This document shows positions 33,680-44,401 of a DNA stretch of 64,000 nt, in pieces. Position 1 is the first letter of the stretch. The number at the start of each line of letters is the position of its first letter. The stretch comes from Zygnema cylindricum. Lineage: Eukaryota; Streptophyta; Zygnematophyceae; Zygnematales; Zygnemataceae. Where the stretch lies: positions 160,822-224,821 of the forward strand of contig JBBHKE010003029.1 of the NCBI GenBank assembly GCA_037447655.1, given 5' to 3'. A program made the translations under genes and the position numbers. The notes under the pieces are model-generated. The model was not told where the DNA came from. It searched no databases and saw nothing but the letters and a program-made list of their open reading frames with translations.

Positions 33680-35515
33680 TAGCTCTTCTCCTCACTTTTC
33701 AGCGTGGGGCCCCTCGGGCACAGTGTATGAGTTGTTTCGCGATGTTTTGCCCCTTGAATCGGGTGCCTTGGGGGTTCGATGTGTTTTTTCGAGTATGTTT
33801 TCTTATTACAAGTGGGATGTTCCACCTCGGATTTGTGATCTTCTCACGGCGTCCCGCCTTGTTGCGGTCGCCAAACCTCACGGAGGAATCTGCCTATTGC
33901 CGCAGGAGAGGTTTTATAGAGATTGGTGGTTCGTGTGATATGTCTTCACCTCCAACTGGCATTTCATGACTATTTATCTCTTCATCAGTTTGGAGTGGCC
34001 ACTAGAGGAAGTTGTGAGGCCGTGGTCCACATGATTTGGGCTTTCTTTATTGTATATTCGGATCGGTTTGTTCTTCAGGTCGACGTTTCCAATGCGTTCA
34101 ATACTGTGGATCGAAAAGTCATTTTTTCGGGGCTTATGGCGGCTCCATCTCCGATTGTCCAATTATTCCCCTTTGTGAGGGCTTTTTATTCTTTAACCAA
34201 CATCCTTTCCTTCTCGGCCAACAGGGATCTCATTCCTCTCTCCTCTGCGACATGCACTCGTCAAGGTGACCCTTTGGGCGGACCTTTGTTCGCCCTCGCC
34301 CATTACCGGGCCCTCCGTGCTTTTGTAGTCGCTTTCCCTTCTTCCCTTTTCCCTTTAATTGCTGATGACACGCACATTATTGGACTTAAGGAATAAGTCG
34401 TGTCGGCATATAATTTTTTCAAAGAACGTTCAACCTGTCTAGTCTTTGAATTTTGTTATTTGGTCCCCTAATGATATTCCACTTTCCTTTACTCCCCCTC
34501 TTGATTTTCAAACTCCTTCTCCCTCTGATGACATTTGTGTGCTTTGTTGCCCCCTTGGTTCGGATACTTTAGTGACCCAACTTCTTGATGATTCTCTACC
34601 GACAGATCTCGCCAATGTGGACAACATTCCTCACCTTTCCGATTCCCAAGTGGCTTTTGCTATGTTAACCAGGTGTTTCCCCTACCACCTTTCTTACCTT
34701 ACTCGTACTTTCCCTTCAACCTCGACGTTTGTCTCCTCTCCTCAGCCTTTGGTGATCGCCTCATTGATGTCCTCCACACTCTGCTAGGTCGTGGGGCATT
34801 CGATCGTGAGTTTGGGCCTTCAGCCCGCATTCAGACATCCCTCCCCGTCTTTCGTGGGGAGTGGGTCTATTATCGACTGCCCTTATTGCTCCCGCTGCAT
34901 ATTTGGGAAGTTGGTGCCTTATTGCCTCCAATCTTGTTTCTCGCTTCTTGGCTGGGCTACCTCTGTTCTCGCCACCGTGGTCCCCCGCGTTTCAAACACT
35001 GTGTTCGCCTTCCAACGGTTCTATTGGACGCGTCACGTTCTCTTCCTCCTCATGCCCTAGTGGATGTGCCGATTTTCTCCACCCTTATTACGAAATCCGC
35101 TGAACTTGTCCAGGGATCGATTTCCGATCGGGTTGTCGCCACCATTAAATATAAGCTTTTCAAGGCGATTCCCTCTGATTCTTTGTGTGCCCGTCTTCTC
35201 TCTTTTGGTGGCCCTAGTTTTGGATCTTGGCTATTCGCTGCGCCTATTTTGTCCACTCTCCGATTCTCACCTGCTCAGTTCACTACCGCCCTCCGGTTCA
35301 CGTTCGACTCCCCCATCCTCCTTTACTTGGCTCTTTTGTTTGTGCTTGTGGTCGTGTCTTGGGGGCCGATGGTGTCCATTTGCTTCGTTGCTCTCATGGG
35401 GGAGAATTGATCCAAGCGCACGACACTATTCGTGACGCCGTTGCGACTATTGCTTCGAATGAGGGATTTTTTTGTGCGTCGGGAGGTATCTCATATTATT
35501 CCTTCACGCCGAATC
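33680..35515 (+). pseudogene. Reverse-transcriptase gene of non-LTR type, 5' part (split by Copia-1)
   Basis: Pieces in several plus-strand frames read in order: AWGPSGTVYELF; LTASRLVAVAKPHGGI; PIAAGEVL then a stop and RLVVRVI; FGVATRGSCEAVVHMIWAF; VLQVDVSNAFNTVDRKVIF (RT motif A); TRQGDPLGGPLFALAH (motif B); LIADDTHIIGL (motif C, Asp-Asp kept); WSPNDIPLSF and CVLCCPLGSD; LIAPAAYLGSWCLIASN; and CACGRVLGADGVHLLRCSHG (a Cys/His cluster) with HDTIRDAVATIA. This is the order of a reverse-transcriptase family known from several plant and algal genomes. At least three frameshifts and some stops kill it. Related sequence may begin near 33220. It is cut at 35515 by Copia-1 and resumes at 51272. Confidence 0.75.
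35511..35515 (+). repeat. Target-site duplication GAATC (left) of Copia-1
   Basis: GAATC directly precedes the left LTR and recurs at 51272-51276 after the right LTR. Removing the element and one copy rejoins the RT reading frame. Confidence 0.9.
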
Positions 35516-36636
35516 TGGTGAAAAGGTATCTTATCTTCTATCTCTTTTGTTTGTCTATGGCCATTATACAGTTCTCATACTTGTTGCAGTCACTTCCTAG
35601 AAGGCGGCCATGGCTGCCTCAGGAAGATGAGAAGACAAGCTGAAGGCATAGCTCCTACAAAAACATAGGTTGTCAATACCAAGATTAGTTCCTTTAACCT
35701 CTCGAATGACAGCCGTGCAGAAATGATCTATGTTTTATCCAATAGGTCTTAGTGAATCGTTCTACATATTGTATTTGATAAACATATAAATAATTACGCA
35801 GAGACACATTTCATTTAGCGACTTGCGAAATGAACATTGAAACGTACAGTACCGCACGAAATACTGTACCGCACGAAATGAACGAAATGACATTTAATTT
35901 CAACGCACGAAATGAAATGATGTTCGCGATCGACAGCTAGCAGAGGAGCCAGATTTTCATCAGTCAACACGAAATGACGGCCGTCGAAATTAAACAGTCA
36001 ACACGAAATGACAGCGTAGAATTTCAACTGTCAACAAAGATTATTCGGCGCGCCATAAAGATCAAACTGCCAGCATTGATCGCCGAATTACAAACGGACG
36101 CCATGCGTGAGTGCCGACATACTGGAAAGAATTTTTTGGCAGCACTTTTCCAAAGTGGAGGAAAACTGACACATGGCACCATCCAATAGGATGCTAGAGA
36201 AGTAATATATAGAATGGCGATGATTTATTTGCCACTTGGCAGACCGAGAGTGGTGCCAAATATTTCCGTACATAAAGTACGGCGGCTACCGTACTTTGTA
36301 TGTACATTATGTAGTGTATGGTAATTTGATTGGTCTAGAACGGCTATGAGTATGATCTTAGGAATTAGGCATTTTTGAAAGCCCTTTCTCCTAGAGGCCA
36401 TCTGTATAAATTTGTTTTCTTTGAACAACCATAACTTAATGCTCAGGTGAGCAAATTCAGTGATTTTTTTTGCTCCGGACTCAGAGGAGTCTAGGCTACA
36501 CAGATATTTAGTTTGTCAATGTTTTTGCGTGCCACGGTGGCACTTATTCATTTTCCAAGTCAAAAGTGCAAATATTTTTCTAGTGGCTTCATATAAACTG
36601 GACATTATGTGGACCAATGGAGGTCTCAGAATTACA
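35516..36636 (+). repeat. Copia-1 left (5') LTR
   Basis: Starts TGGTGAAAAGGTATC (the right copy has TGTTG) and ends CTCAGAATTACA. Contains a GTACATAAAGTACGG/CCGTACTTTGTATGTAC hairpin near 36270-36310 and a TATA-like CTGTATAAATTTG near 36400. The gag ATG (36617) lies 20 nt before the LTR end. Confidence 0.9.
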
Positions 36637-37110
36637 AGTTATGGGCCCACCCTATAGGGTACCCATTTTCAATGGAACAGGGTTCATATACTGGGAAACC
36701 ATGATGAGGGGTGCGTTGTTTGAAAAACGACTATCGGGCATTGTGAGTGGTTGTGTACGTCGGCCAACTGCAAAATTGGGATTTCCACTTAAGTTTGGAG
36801 GATCACGATTCACAAAGGATCTGAGGAGGCAGAGGTGGTAAAGGATGTTGGAGAAAATATCGTGTTGGACACACAGAAGGAGAAGCAGAAGGAGAAACTG
36901 TCACTGATAGCTATTGAATTGGTTACGGTAACAGATGTTCACAAAATCGAGGCAAATGATACTGAAATTTGGGATTTCAACAACATCGTGGCGACTCATT
37001 TTATTCTCGAGCGTCTCACCCAAGCACTTTTTACACCTCATCTTCATGTAGACAGAGCGGACGAGTTGTGGGAGGCTCTTATCATTATTTATTAGAGTGG
37101 TACGATTCAG
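36617..37110 (+). pseudogene. Copia-1 gag, N-terminal part
   Basis: Starts MEVSELQVMGPPYRVPIFNG inside the LTR and continues GFIYWETMMRGALFEKRLSG, then in another frame DTEIWDFNNIVATHFILERL and LHVDRADELWEALI. A frameshift near 36835 separates the two halves and a stop follows at about 37093. Homology ends at SGTIQ (about 37112), where the hAT insertion begins. Gag would form the particle; there is no intact product. Confidence 0.8.
36637..36651 (+). promoter_or_regulatory. Copia-1 primer-binding site (half initiator tRNA-Met)
   Basis: AGTTATGGGCCCACC lies directly after the LTR. It is complementary at 14 of 15 positions to the anticodon arm of plant initiator tRNA-Met (GGTGGGCCCATAACC), not to a tRNA 3' end. 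It is also coding, read as part of QVMGPP in gag. Confidence 0.75.
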
Positions 37111-37420
37111 CCGCAGTAGCTTACAAAAAAAGCTGTACGGTAGTTTACAAAAAAAAATTGATGCACGTATCCGTACTTTCTCTCCAGTAAACCGAACAGA
37201 ATGTATATGGATTGTACGGGAAAATAATGTGACATCTACAAATATTTTTCAAAAAGAGACGTTGCGGCGTCACACTCTTTGAACGCCGTGAGTTCAAATT
37301 TTGTACCGGCGTCTTCTTAAAATTTCGAAAAGAAGCCGCCATAATTTCTTGAACAGCTGAGCGCGAAAAATCATAAAAGACGCCATTACCGTCGCCACGA
37401 CAGAAGTTAGTAAACTGTCG

Positions 37421-37986
37421 TTGAAGCCGTTGACGAAAAAGTCACGAACCTCCAAAAAAGCGGCCATGCCCAGAGTTCGAGGAGAGGAGTGGGACCACGT
37501 GAAGCCTCCAAACGGTGGGATCTTAGTAGCCAATAGATTATGTATTTGTATTTACTCTAATTTTGACTTTATCGCCCATGCAACTAGGATCAGAAATCAT
37601 CTCACTGGAAATGTCAAGTGTGGAGGGATTAGAGCTTGCACATTGTGTCCAACCGAGGTGAAGGAGGAGTTTATCGCAGGTGACAACGAAAAATTGTCTA
37701 ATTTCTCTAAAAAACGTGTACTCACTGACCTTGATGAACTCACGTGCAGTTTTCCACTGACTCCAAGGACCAAAGACACAGTTGTTCAGACGAAAATACA
37801 AAGTGCATTCAGTATGCAAAAGAAGAATGCGGTAGATTTAGCTTGGGCCACGGCTTTTTATGCCAATGGATTGCCGTTCAGACTTTTAGATGACCCTTAT
37901 TTCAAGGCTGCGGTGAAGAAGAATGGTGAAGTAGGTGTGAATTACAAGTTACCAATCCGTAGTGCAATGAGAAATCGTCTCCTATT
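37421..37986 (+). pseudogene. hAT transposase, N-terminal part
   Basis: Reads MPRVRGEEWDHVKPPNGG, then HATRIRNHLTGN, GGIRACTLCPTEVKEEF, VDLAWATAFYANGLPF, FKAAVKKNGEVGVNYKLP and SAMRNRL. This is the BED-type zinc finger followed by the start of DUF659, as in plant hAT-like transposases that bind element ends and excise them. The BED finger is damaged: the usual Cys-x-x-Cys reads CIYS, so its second Cys is Ser. The reading frame is cut at 37986 by Copia-2 (TSD CTATT) and continues in frame at 44402. Confidence 0.8.
37982..37986 (+). repeat. Target-site duplication CTATT (left) of Copia-2
   Basis: CTATT before the LTR at 37987; the second copy is at 44402-44406. The transposase frame reads on across the empty site. 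Confidence 0.9.
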
Positions 37987-39024
37987 TGCAATTCTGTGTC
38001 CTCCATTGGACTACAGAATATAGGAAGCCTCTAGATAGTATTCAACTAACCCACTTTAAGCCACGACCACTTCTGCCCTAGAAGGCAAACTGATAATTTG
38101 ACTGCACTCTTGTGCAGCCTGGACTCCCCTGAGTGTGTAGCAAAAAGAATCACTAAAAACGGCCAACCAGCCGATAAGTTATGAGGCAGTAAAAATGCCA
38201 ATTTGTACAAACTCTCAAAGGGAGAGGTGACTACCTACCAAAATTTTTTAAGTCCTGATTCTCTCTAATAACTCCTATCTACTGAAGTACGGACCAGTCA
38301 GATTACTGTATCGTACACAAAAGTACTACTGCCGATGTACCTTTTGTACGGCCTATGTACGACAAGGCTATTAAGTGGACGCGTGTCCGCTTTTCACTCG
38401 TCCGTCATTCCTCGGAATTCCTATGACCGAATGTCATCTCTCTACGTGGCTCCAGGTCATGCCGCGTCACAAAACGCCAAAGTAACCACTCCGGGATTTC
38501 GGCGATGATGTGCGCCGTTGGATTTTATGCGAAACGCAATCTTAGCCGTAATAAATACTTGCGCGACATTTGTTCCGATGTCGAAATAAAATGCGTGGTA
38601 TCCGTTTTGAATTAGCGTCGTACGACGTAATTTATAAAACTGAATCTATGTACGCCGTATACAGTTCTAGTTAAATGAATTTTATCCACTCGAACTAAAT
38701 ATATATCTATCACATACCATAGCACTTAGCATTGGTCCTAGTCTATTAGGATAAAGCTGACCGCTACCGGTCAACTTGACGAACCGCAGGTACCGGGATC
38801 AAATCTCTGGTCCGTCAAGTATATTTTTAGTAACCTACTAAAAATAGCTGTCTGTTGAACTAAGGCAGCCATGGATCAACCTCTCTCTCTTACCTTCAGT
38901 GACTACAACAAGTATGGGAGCTAGAGAGCGGAGGTGGAGGCAGGCTGTCCGTCCTTTTTCTTTTTCCTTTCATAAAACCATATTTAAACCTAGAAAATAC
39001 TCTAGAAATCTATAAATTTCAACA
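37987..39024 (-). repeat. Copia-2 3' LTR
   Basis: Plus-strand ends TGCAATTCTG...TTTCAACA. Carries the T-arm-like hairpin at 38775-38819. GTAC-rich promoter region near 38285-38365. Confidence 0.9.
38775..38819. other. Conserved hairpin in LTR (tRNA T-arm-like)
   Basis: Outer stem CTTGACGAACC with GGTCCGTCAAG (one mismatch); inner part CCGGGATCAAATCTCTGG. Equivalent structures occur at 44153-44197 and 60699-60739, with paired changes in the stem of the last. Confidence 0.5.
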
Positions 39025-39042
39025 CTCCCCTTATTTTCTAGT
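39025..39042 (-). promoter_or_regulatory. Copia-2 polypurine tract
   Basis: On the minus strand CTAGAAAATAAGGGGAG lies directly before the 3' LTR start TGTTGAAATTT. This is the usual plus-strand primer position. Copia-1 has the same motif (AAATAAGGGGAG) ending at 50113. Confidence 0.85.
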
Positions 39043-39049
39043 CTAATTT

Positions 39050-40606
39050 TAATTTTTCTTTCAACCCCCATTTTTCCCGACAATATTTTAGTTTAGGAGA
39101 GGGCACAGGTTTGGTCATCATGTCAGCCACCATTTATTCATCAGGTCTATACCCAAGATTTAAAATTTTATTTTCAACTTTTTCTCTTACGAAGCTTAAT
39201 CTTATGTCCATATGTTTTGCTTTAAAATGGTGTTTTCGATTGGCTGCAATTGCAATTGCAGCTTGGTTATCGCAAAAGATTTCATGCACTCCCTCCTTCA
39301 TGAATCCCAGTTCTTGTAACAATGATTTCACCCACATTAGTTCTTTTACAGCAGAACAAGACGCCATATACTCAGCCTCCATAGTAGACAGAGCAACCAC
39401 CTTTTGTTGCTTACTGCTCCAACAGCAAGCAACTTCCCCCACATACAAAACATATCCTGAAGTGCATCTTCTCATAGGTGCATCCCCATAACAAGCATCA
39501 CTCCGAGTGGTGATATCAGTGTGCTCCCCTCCCAAATGCAACCATAATTCTCTGGTTCCAACCAGATATCTCATGACTCTCTTGGCTACCTCCCAAACTC
39601 TCTTCCTAGGATCATTAAGACTCCTACTGAGTACTCCAATTGCTGCGGCTATGTCCTGCCTGGTACAGTTCATAAAATAGATTAAGCTTCCTACGACCTG
39701 TCTATAACGGATAGACTTCATGAACTCTCTTTCCTCTGGACTCATCTGATCGTCTAAGATCATCACTCCTCCTTCTACACTTCCATCACTTATTTTTTTC
39801 AAGTCCATGGGAGTGGTACAACTGTTAGCATTTTCCATCTGGAATTTCCCAAGCATATTACCTATTGCTTCTTTCTGAGTAAGTCTGATAATCTTCTTCC
39901 CTCTATCTCTCTCCATTTGGATCCCCAAAATATATTTTGCCTCGCCTAAATCGTTCATATCAAATCTGCCCCTAAGATCTTTCTTCAATCTATTGATCTT
40001 CTCCAAAGACTTACTCAACACAAGCAGATCATCGACATAAATTGCAATAAAAATGACACCATTCTCATCTTCAAACATATAGATAGAATGGTCAAAGCTG
40101 ATCCAGATATATCCCAAATTTGTGAGAAACTCATCTAGTTTCTTATTCCACTGTCGGGGAGCATGATTCAGTCCGTATAAGGACTTTATGAGCCTGCGGA
40201 CTTTGCTCTCTTCTCCTTCTTCCACGAACCCCTCGGGTTGCCTCATGAAAATTTCTTCCTCTAACTCACCATTAAGAAAAGCAGTCTTGATGTCCATCTG
40301 GTGTATTTCCATGTCTTCCGCTGCTACCAGACTGAGAAGAATCCTTACTAATGGGAACCGAACAACTGGAGCAAAGGTCTCCTCATAGTCAATCCCCTCC
40401 TTTTGGGTGAATCTCTTCGCTACCAATCGAGCCTTATATCTCTCAATGGTATTATTTGGGTTCAGTTTTAATTTAAATACCCATTTACACCTAATAGGTT
40501 TTCTGTCTGGAGGACAATCTGCTAGTTCCCAAGTATTTGCTTCCATGATAGAAGCAATCTCTTCATTTATGGCTCTAATCCAACTTTCTTTCTCTGGACT
40601 ATTCAC
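39050..40606 (-). pseudogene. Copia-2 reverse transcriptase and RNase H
   Basis: A 490-codon frame (39134-40606) covers MASIMEAN-like linker residues, WVFKLKLN, the RT core with YVDD (in IYVDDLLVLSK), and RNase H (EAEYMASCSAVKELMW, CDNQAAIAIAANRKHHFKAK, then HMDIRL). A TAA after the YRPDE codons cuts off about 25 conserved C-terminal residues (VADMMTKPVPSPKL follows in the same frame). It copies element RNA into DNA in the particle. The frame starts after the TAG near 40670. Confidence 0.9.
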
Positions 40607-40666
40607 TGCCTCTGAGTAAGATTGAGGCTCATTTGGGTGAGATAGCTTAGTTACCTTATGCGCAGC

Positions 40667-41450
40667 CTATTTTTCCTGTATCCTTTTGTTGCTCCTTCTC
40701 CCTCCCTCAAACTCCGAAGCTGGAATGGATGGAAGTCTTGAATTTCTTCTCACTGTCTCATCGGCTCCCTTGTCCATGGAAACCGATTCTTGTCCCGCTT
40801 CTTCTATCTCCTCGAAGTCCATAGGAGTATGTGAGGTTTCCAGTGATTCTCCTGTATCTTTGATCTCCCCTGCATCTGTAATCACAGTTTCACTCATGTC
40901 CCTTTTGGGAACGACCAAATTCTCATCACTTTCGGACTCAAATTTGATCCTTATCTTCTTTGTATATTTGAAGGGGTCAAATGACTTCCCTTCATCCATG
41001 ACAACTAAGTGTTTGACCAGAATGATATCTTTCTTTGGTAAGTCATAAACTCTATATCCCTTAACATCCTCATCATATCCCAAAAAGTATCCAAGTTTTC
41101 CCTTAGCATCTAGTTTCCAGTTTTTCCTATCCGTGTCAAGACTGTAAACTTGCCTACCGAATACTTTAAGGTGTGAGATATCTGGTTTCCTTCCAACCCA
41201 ACTCTCATAAGGTGTCACTCCCTTTACAGCTGAGGTAAGGACTCTATTCTTAATGTAGTTGGCACAGTTCATTGCTTCTGCCCAAAATCTCTTTCCTATT
41301 TTCTTGTTTGCCAACATACTGCGTACACTATCTCCTAGTGTTCGATTCAACCTCTCAGCTACCCCATTTTGTTCCGGGTTATATGGTACAGTTTTTTGGT
41401 GTTGCACTCCCTCATCTCTCAGATATTCCTCAAACTCGTTAGAGGTATAT
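40667..41450 (-). pseudogene. Copia-2 integrase C-terminal part and linker
   Basis: The frame reads VPYNPEQNGVAERLNRT (last catalytic Glu region of DDE), then FWAEAMNCANYIKNR, GYFLGYDEDVKGYRV and an acidic linker ending RRSNKRIQEK before TAG. It is out of frame with the upstream part because the G tract in the DNGG motif has six rather than seven Gs; Copia-1 keeps seven at the same place. Confidence 0.88.
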
Positions 41451-43386
41451 TCCCCCCGTTATCACTCATTATCCTCTTAATGGGGGTTTCATGCAACTTC
41501 TCACTCCAAGCTTTATATTTTTTGAAGTAAGTTGATGCTTCAGACTTTGTTTTCAGAAAGTAGACTCTAGAGTATCTAGACCAGTCATCAGTTAATGTCA
41601 TCATAAACCTCTTTCCTCCAACCGAAGGTACTTTTGCAGGTCCCCAAATATGTGTGTGGACCAAATCTAACACTTTCTCACCTCTATATGTGGCAGCTTT
41701 GGGAAAGGGATGTCTGTGTGCCTTACCTTGAGCACAACCACTACAGTCATCCATCATTTCATTATCCTCAAACTGAATGCCATCTACTACCCCAAGTTTT
41801 TTCATTTCCCTCAACCTATCAAAATGCACATGTCCCAACTGCTTATGCCAAATCATCACCTTAGGAACACCAACATAGTAAGCATTCTTCTTTTCATTAC
41901 TCAGGTTAAGCCTAAACATTCCTTGGCTACCCTTATCTGCTGTGAAGTAAACTTCATTCCCATACTTAGCTGTAAAGACTCCCTTTCTGGTGAAAGTATG
42001 AAACTCTTTGTCATCTAACACAGACGTAGAGACAAGATTTTTACTCAGCTGAGGAATGTAAAGTACATCTGGGAATGTAAGTATAGAAGTTTTACCCTCC
42101 ACTAAGACTTTCAGATCTATCGATCCTACTAGATCTGTAGTAACCACTCTCCCATCCCCATACTCTATCTCTACAGTAGGAATCTTTTTTAGCTTAGTGA
42201 AGAGTTCTTTATCACGACACATATGCATGGATGCACCTGAGTCGATGATCCATCCTTCCTGTGGAGCTTCCCGAATTCCTCCAAGGGCACACTTCTGCCT
42301 CCGAGGGATCTCCTTCTCCTCCAGACTCTCGTCTAGAAGAAGCTCCCCATCCTCCTCAAAGGACTCATCCTCGGTTTCTCCTGACACTTTTGTAACCAGA
42401 AGTGCCTTTTTCTTCCCTCTGGAAGAACCCCCTCCACGGTTCTCTTGGAGCCTCAGCTCTGATAGCTTGACACAATCTGCAATAAAGTGTCCCGGCTTTT
42501 TGCAATAATGACAAAGACCCTTTGGGGGCCTCTGTCCCCAAGAATGATCTCTTTCTTCTCTATAAGGTTTCTTCGGGTCCTTCCCCCATCGGTCCCCTCC
42601 TGCTGCTAGAGCTTGAATGCTCTTTCCTCCTCTCCTAATCTCCATTGTGTTTTCTTGTACAAGTATCATCCTGACTACTATGTTCCATTTCCATGAACTA
42701 TCAAGCATTCCTTGTACTCGGTACACTATGTTTTCGAACTCATCTGGTAATTTCATGATAAGGGTGTTAACTTTCATTTTCATTTTACTTGTCCACCCGA
42801 CACTTTCCATTTCCATATACAAACAAGAAAGATCATTACAGTAATCTAACATCTTTCCTCCTTTGTAAGTGTAACTCATTAGCTTTTGCTCAGCCAACTG
42901 GAGCTCTTGAATAGTTCCAGCTGTATAAATCTCCACTAAACTCTCCCACAACTCCTCGGCCTTGTAAATGTGAAGATGAGGAGTAGCCAAACCTTGAGTG
43001 AGGTGCCTCAGAATGAAGTTCTTGGCAGCCATGTTTACATCCTCCCACATTTGAGTATCGTTCTCCACGGTCTTCACGGTCGCCGCTCCCGATACTGTGG
43101 CAATACGAGTGAGGAGTGTCTCCTTCCCTTTCTCCTTTTTGTACACACTACTGTCCCCATCATGTGCTTCCTCTGCTGAGGCAGCTATTGTTGCAGAAAA
43201 CCTTACTCCCCCAAATCCTGGTGGAGTTCCCGAAGGTGGACGTTTCACTTGTCCACTAACGATACCCCAGTATTGTTTTTCACACAAAGCTCCCATCATC
43301 ATGGCTTCCCAATAGATGAACCCAGATCCATTGAAGGTGGGCACTCTAGAGGGTGGGCCCATAACCTGCAATTCTGTGTCCTCCAT
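41419..43386 (-). pseudogene. Copia-2 gag, protease and integrase N-terminal part
   Basis: From ATG at 43386 (20 nt inside the LTR): MEDTELQVMGPPSRVPTFNG; gag core with HLTQGLATPHLHI and KLPDEFENIVYRVQ; zinc knuckle CHYCKKPGHFIADC; protease site DSGASMHM; integrase HHCC finger (HKQLGHVHFDRL and CSGCAQGKAH) and the first Asp near DLVHTHIWGP, then SDNGG. In that first DDE block the usual Asp before the IWG residues is His, which may be another lesion. The frame also runs 53 codons upstream into the LTR, but the Met at 43386 is favoured because it is conserved in Copia-1 and in the solo LTRs. Confidence 0.88.
43352..43366 (-). promoter_or_regulatory. Copia-2 primer-binding site (half initiator tRNA-Met)
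   Basis: On the minus strand GGTTATGGGCCCACC follows the 5' LTR without a gap. It is a 15/15 complement of the initiator tRNA-Met anticodon arm (GGTGGGCCCATAACC) as I know it from plants. It doubles as gag codons. Priming would need a cut tRNA, as described for Drosophila copia and yeast Ty5. Confidence 0.8.
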
Positions 43387-44401
43387 TAGACTACATAATA
43401 CAGAAGCCTCTAGATAGTATTTAACTAACCCACTTTCAGCCACGACCACTTCTGCCCTAGAAGGCAAACTGACAATTTGACTACACCCCTGTGCAGCCTG
43501 GAATCCCCTGAGTCCGTAGCAAAAAGAATTACTGAAAACGGCCAACCAGCCGATAAGTTATGAGGTAGTAAAAATGCCAATTTGTACAAACTCTCAAAGG
43601 GAGAGGTGACTACCTACCAAAATTTTATAAGTCCTGATTCTCTTTAATAACTCTTATCTACTGAAGTACGGACCAATCAGATTACTGTATCGTACACAAA
43701 AGTACTACAGTCGATGTACCTTTTGTAAGGCCTATGTACGACAAGGCTATTAAGTGGACGCGTGTCCGCTTTTCACTCGTCCGTACGTTCCTCGGAATTC
43801 CTATGACCGAATGTCATCTCTCCACGTGGCTCCAGGTCATGCCACGTTACAAAACGCCAAAGTAACCACTCTGGGATTTCGGCGATGATGTGCGCCGTTG
43901 GATTTTATGCGAAACGCAATCTTAGCCGTAATAAATACTTGCGCGACATTTGTTTCGATGTCGAAATAAAATGCGTGGTATCCGTTTTGAATTAGCGTCG
44001 TACGACGTACTTTATAAAACTGAATCTATGTACGCCGTATACTGTTCTAGTTAAATGAATTTTATCCACTCGAACTATATATATCTATCACATACCATAG
44101 CATTTAGCATTGATCCTAGTTTATTAGGATAAAGCTGACCGCTACTGGTCAACTTGACGAACCGTAGGTAGCGAGATCAAATCTCTGGTCCGTCAAGTAT
44201 ATTTTTAGTAACCTACAAAAAATAGCTGTTTGTTGAACTAAGGCAGCCATGGATCAACCTCTCTCTCTTACCTTCAGTGACTACAACAAGTATGGGAGCT
44301 AGAAAGCGGAGGTGGAGACAGGCTGTCCGTCCTTTTTCTTTTCCTTTTATAAAAACATATTTAAACCTAGAAAATACTCTAGAAATCTATAAATTTCAAC
44401 A
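43367..44401 (-). repeat. Copia-2 5' LTR
   Basis: Same ends as the 3' LTR, a few substitutions and small indels apart. Followed by target duplication CTATT at 44402-44406. T-arm-like hairpin at 44153-44197. Confidence 0.9.

Larger units (their letters stand above)
37987..44401 (-). mobile_element. Copia-2: near-complete LTR retrotransposon, minus strand
   Basis: 6.4 kb with LTRs of 1038 and 1035 bp (37987-39024 and 43367-44401), TG...CA ends, TSD CTATT, a primer-binding site and a polypurine tract. Gag, protease, integrase, RT and RNase H are all recognisable in three long frames. Obvious lesions in the coding region are few: one missing G in the integrase G tract (about 41451), a TAG near 40670 and a TAA at about 39132. 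The two LTRs look very similar, which suggests a recent insertion. It lies antisense inside the hAT transposase. Confidence 0.92.

Noticed and set aside
38775-38819. Possible tRNA gene (T-arm and B-box-like sequence)
   Set aside because: No D-arm, anticodon arm or A-box at the right distance; the motif recurs in LTRs, so it is reported as an LTR hairpin.
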